In this document: positions 53,401 to 64,000 of the stretch, piece by piece
Layout of the letters: each line of letters opens with the position of its first letter
Numbering within the stretch: position 1 is the stretch's first letter
From: Strigops habroptila
Lineage: Eukaryota > Chordata > Aves > Psittaciformes > Psittacidae
Assembly (NCBI RefSeq): GCF_004027225.2
Contig: NC_046360.1
Coordinates: 2,158,001 to 2,222,000, forward strand
Length of the DNA: 64,000 nucleotides
Direction: 5' to 3'
Notes under the pieces: model-generated
What the model was told of the DNA's origin: nothing
Databases searched by the model: none
The model's input: only the letters and a program-made list of their open reading frames with translations
Program-made: the position numbers and the translations under genes

Positions 53401-54880
53401 CCTGGCCCAAGTTCTTGTTTGTGCCTTTAATCCTCTTCCTTCCACGGGGCTGGGCAGGGACAGTGTCACCCAAGTGGGACACAGCCAACGCCAGGGTCTC
53501 ACAGTGCCCTGGAGCCCCACATGCCTTCAGGGATGGGATGGACAGGATGAGATGGATGGGTTGGGATGGTGCCACCCTGGGAATATCAAGACACCCAGCG
53601 CCAGGGTGGTCCCACAGCAGGGACAGCATGGTTCTGCTGCTCTGTGGTGGCTTGAACAGCCAGGCACAGGTGACCAACATGGGGGTTTGGGCACTGGACA
53701 AGAGCTGGGAGACTGACTGGAAGCACAACGCTCCTATAGTTTCACCCATGGAAATGGCACTGGGTGCCCCAGTATGAGTTGCTAGTGCTTTACAGATTCA
53801 GTGGGGTGTTACAACCACCCCTCCAAAACCAGGGTTACAGGCAGCATTGTGTGATGCCACCAGGTTTGAGTGCCTCTGCTCAGGAGGCCCTATACCCTTG
53901 GTGGGATGGTGGGATGTCCCAAGCCATCTACCAAGGGGTCTTAGCCAGGGACGAAATACCTGTCCCCTTGCTGGGGACAGTGTTGGTGCTAGGCAGGCAC
54001 CAGGGACCCTGCCCTGATGGAAGTAGCCAACATCACCCCATGTCCCTGCCCACAACACCCATCTGCATGAACATCTCCAGCTTCTTGCCAACATTGAGGG
54101 CAATGTCTCTTGGAGAAACCAAGGCATGAAGCCAGGCAGGTCACTTGCTTGCTGAGAGCACTGTAGAACATGGAGCCCTGCTCCTGGCCACCCCACTATG
54201 TGTTTTGGCATTTGGAGCAGTGCTGCCGAGGGCAGTGGGGCGCAGCTGTACCCGCAGCATCCAGATGGTTAATGTGGCCCCATCAGTTGGCTGTGAAGGA
54301 AGGTTCTGGTCTCCATGGCAGCCGGCCCAGCTTCTCCAGACATTCAGATATTCATTAGAAATAAATCCGTCCCAACATGTTAGCCGACAAACAAGCTTAA
54401 ACAGATACGCAACATATGGATTTATTAATCCATCAAATGCAAACACCCCTGCCTCGTGTCGGGAGCTGCAAATGTGCCCGGTGATGGATGGCTCTGAAGA
54501 AGGGCCATGCCAGGGTGCAGTGCCACTGAGCCAAACCTCATGCCAAAGGATGCTGAGTTACCCCAGGGGCAGGAGCAAACCTGCACCAGGGATGAGCACA
54601 GGACTTCCAAAGGGCAGGATCCCTGCTCATTGTAGGGGGTTTGCACTAGATGACCTTTGAAGGTCGAACCATACCATTCTATGATTCTATGTTCTCACCT
54701 TAAGCTGGACTAGCCCTGTTTCACACCCTCTTTTCTTCCCTCAATCACCAGGAGGTGTTTATGGCAGTGAGAGCTCTTGCCACAAACCCAAAGCAAGGCT
54801 GCGACTTCCAACATCAATCCAAGCACCAAGCTCCCATCCCAGCTGCCTCCAGACAAAACACACCCCAAGGCCAGAGTCGT
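53401..54880. other. Intergenic gap between convergent PHETA1 and CUX2
   Basis: About 1.5 kb. It includes an AT-rich island (54340-54445) in otherwise GC-rich DNA and a short CR1 remnant (54585-54692). No gene supported. Confidence 0.65.
54585..54692 (+). mobile_element. Short CR1 3' remnant
   Basis: Ends agatgacctttgaaggtcga followed by accattctatgattctatg, the CR1 3' terminus with its octamer repeat. Only about 100 bp remain. Confidence 0.85.
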
Positions 54881-54884
54881 ATCC

Positions 54885-56783
54885 AACTTCTGTATTTAGT
54901 GGCTCTTTACAGAACTTGTTCCTTCCAAAACTGTTAAACAAAGTTCATCGATCTCATAGAAACTTTTGAAGTACAGTACATGAGCCTAACAAAAACGTGA
55001 CCGGTATGTCCCGCCAGCTTTAATACAACAGGATTGCCATGTCCGAGACTATCCTAAGTGCTTCCTTGAATCCCGTTCCACTAAAGCTCCTGCTAGCACA
55101 CAACAGAGAAGAGCAGTCAATGGTCGTGCCTCGACCTTCTGCAACGTGGTGGCAGGGAAAAGAGTGGCCGTGGGCAAGCTGGGGCTTGCTGGGGCAGGAT
55201 AGGTGGGCAAGGAGAGCCGTGCCCCCACGGAGCCGCTTTTAGCATCGCTCATGAACCACCACCCAAGTATAAAAATACCTTCTCTTCTGATAAAAATGTA
55301 TAAATCAGTCAATGCATAGCCTCAGAGCCTGGCAGGGAGCCCTCCCGATGGCGGTGGCCACGCTGGGTGATGGCTGATGCCACGCAGGCAGGGGACAGGG
55401 CAAAGCAGCCCAGCATGGGCCACCCCACGGTGTTTTAAAGGCATTTTGTTAGCAGAGCCCCACTGGTGGTGGTGGGGTGAGGAGGTGGCGCAGGGTCAGC
55501 CTTGGGAAGCCAAAGCTCAATGGTGTTTTGCCCAGTTCAGGTCTGAGCTTGCCCAATTCAGGCAGGAGCCTGGTGTGACACTCTGGGGCTCATCCTGGCT
55601 TCACGGGCAGCCACTGCCTGGGAATACCACTGCATTGAGGGGATGGTCCTCCTGCCCAGGTGCTCTCCCTAATAAAAGTGCTTCAGCCACCAGAGCTGGC
55701 TGTGATGCTGGGAGCAGCCCCGAGTAGGGTTTGACCCCCTGTGAGCACGCAGCTCATGATTTTTGGGTGCTCATCCCCAAGCACTGGTAACCCCGGGGCA
55801 AAGCTCGGAGGCTCCATCTCTTTTTCTTTCCTAAACGGACAATGGCAGAGTGTGGGGAACTGGGATCCAATGGATTCCATCCCCCGTGAGCCAGAGCCAC
55901 CCCTGAGCATCGCACCCGGGTACCTCTTCCCATCTCACTCCCAAAATCACAAGCACAGGTTTCTCTCTTTGCTTTTGCATTGGTTTTCCTCTTCCTTTGG
56001 GAGCTGGCAGGAGCTGCACCGTGCCATATCGGGGCTGCCACCGGTTGCTGGCTGGAGGAAGCACGAGGGACAGCGTTGGGACCATGCTACATCTTGTTCC
56101 AGAAGGCTAGTGCAGACATTTCTACAACATATACAACCGCACGGGACATTCTGTGTTACAAAGGTTTCCAAAAACATAAACCACCAGAACTAAATACGTA
56201 CTCAATGGCATCAGGGGGGTCGCTTTAGAGTCTTCAGGGACTATGTCGCAGTCTCTGGCTGGGGCAGAAGCGATGCGGTGTCTTACAGACAGAGGTGGAA
56301 ACTGCTCAGCAAAAGTTTAGTCAATTTGGTCAGTCTCATAGTGCTTCTCGATGGCTTTGCTCAGTCTTTCCTGTGGGTTTTATCTTTGTTTTTAATCTCA
56401 TCCAGTGGCAAACTACAAGACTTCAGTGTACATTTAATGACACAACTGCTACATCATCTTCATTTTATAGCTATCTTTAATATCAAAGCAGCTTAAGCTG
56501 TTAATAAATTCCAAAGTATCCTTTTATTAAAATATCTAAAAGAGGTCTATAAATATTTTTTGTTTTCTTTTTTTTTTGTTTTCTTTTCTAAAATCGTTCC
56601 CAGTATTTCACATTTAAAACAAAGCTGGGGGAGATGTGGCTTCATAGTGGAGGCCGCCCCCTTTTTCCATGGGTGCTCCTGTCCATGGCGCCGGCTGCCT
56701 GTCGCCTCTTGGTGCGTGCTGCATTTAACAAAATATATATATATATGTGGGTGTCTATATATATATTTAGGGTGTTGGAGGGC
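54885..56783 (-). other. CUX2: CUX2 3'UTR (inferred extent)
   Basis: About 1.9 kb after the CUX2 stop on the minus strand. The distal limit is placed at an AT-richer UTR-like stretch (54890-55020). A canonical AATAAA (plus strand tttatt, 56523-56528) could end a much shorter form. An AT-only inverted repeat lies just after the stop (56730-56768). Confidence 0.55.
56523..56528 (-). terminator. CUX2: CUX2 proximal polyadenylation signal (candidate)
   Basis: AATAAA on the minus strand 255 bp after the stop codon, in T/A-rich surroundings. No canonical hexamer was found at the distal end. Confidence 0.4.

Positions 56784-64000
<7,217 letters not shown>

Noticed and set aside
53205-53777. 190-codon plus ORF overlapping the PHETA1 polyadenylation signal
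   Set aside because: It crosses the transcript end and has no recognisable domain.

Overview
This 64 kb window is nuclear DNA from a bird. Its genes are broken by GT-AG introns, the coding exons match vertebrate proteins closely, and the only abundant interspersed repeats are CR1 LINE 3' ends, which are typical of birds and other reptiles. I see no prokaryotic features, CRISPR arrays, RNA genes or viral genes.

Four genes lie in alternating orientation: ATXN2 (+, 3' end only), SH2B3/LNK (-, complete coding sequence), PHETA1/FAM109A (+, complete) and CUX2 (-, 3' two-thirds). From established knowledge this is the order and relative orientation of human 12q24, so the block is a conserved synteny segment read from the ATXN2 side.

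Layout. 1-16.1 kb is AT-rich with no CR1 that I can see and carries ATXN2 introns, the last five coding exons and the 3'UTR. ATXN2 and SH2B3 meet tail to tail across 16.1-17.35 kb, where the first CR1 appears. 17.35-45.7 kb is SH2B3: a long 3'UTR, seven coding exons at 21.7-38.8 kb, a 13.5 kb second intron full of CR1 copies, minisatellites and local duplications, and a CpG-island first exon near 45.5 kb. 45.9-50.3 kb separates the divergent SH2B3 and PHETA1 promoters. PHETA1 has a CpG island at 50.35-50.7 kb and one coding exon at 51.5-52.3 kb. PHETA1 and CUX2 then meet tail to tail at 53.4-54.9 kb. 54.9-64 kb is the CUX2 3'UTR and the exons for CUT repeats 1-3, the homeodomain and the C-terminal tail, with AT-rich islands in several introns. 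Exon phases close exactly across all SH2B3 and CUX2 junctions, giving a 570-residue SH2B3 and 1,028 complete CUX2 codons plus a 5' partial exon.

The genes form no pathway. ATXN2 is an RNA-binding protein, SH2B3 an adaptor that restrains cytokine receptor/JAK signalling, PHETA1 an endosomal OCRL partner and CUX2 a neuronal transcription factor. I found no new multi-gene system. The best second-look items are a long inverted repeat in SH2B3 intron 3 numbering order (25.9-26.1 kb, inside the large intron), a perfect DR5 hormone-response motif, an overlapping upstream ORF on SH2B3, a frame-changed ATXN2 tail and a CR1 copy abutting an SH2B3 splice acceptor.
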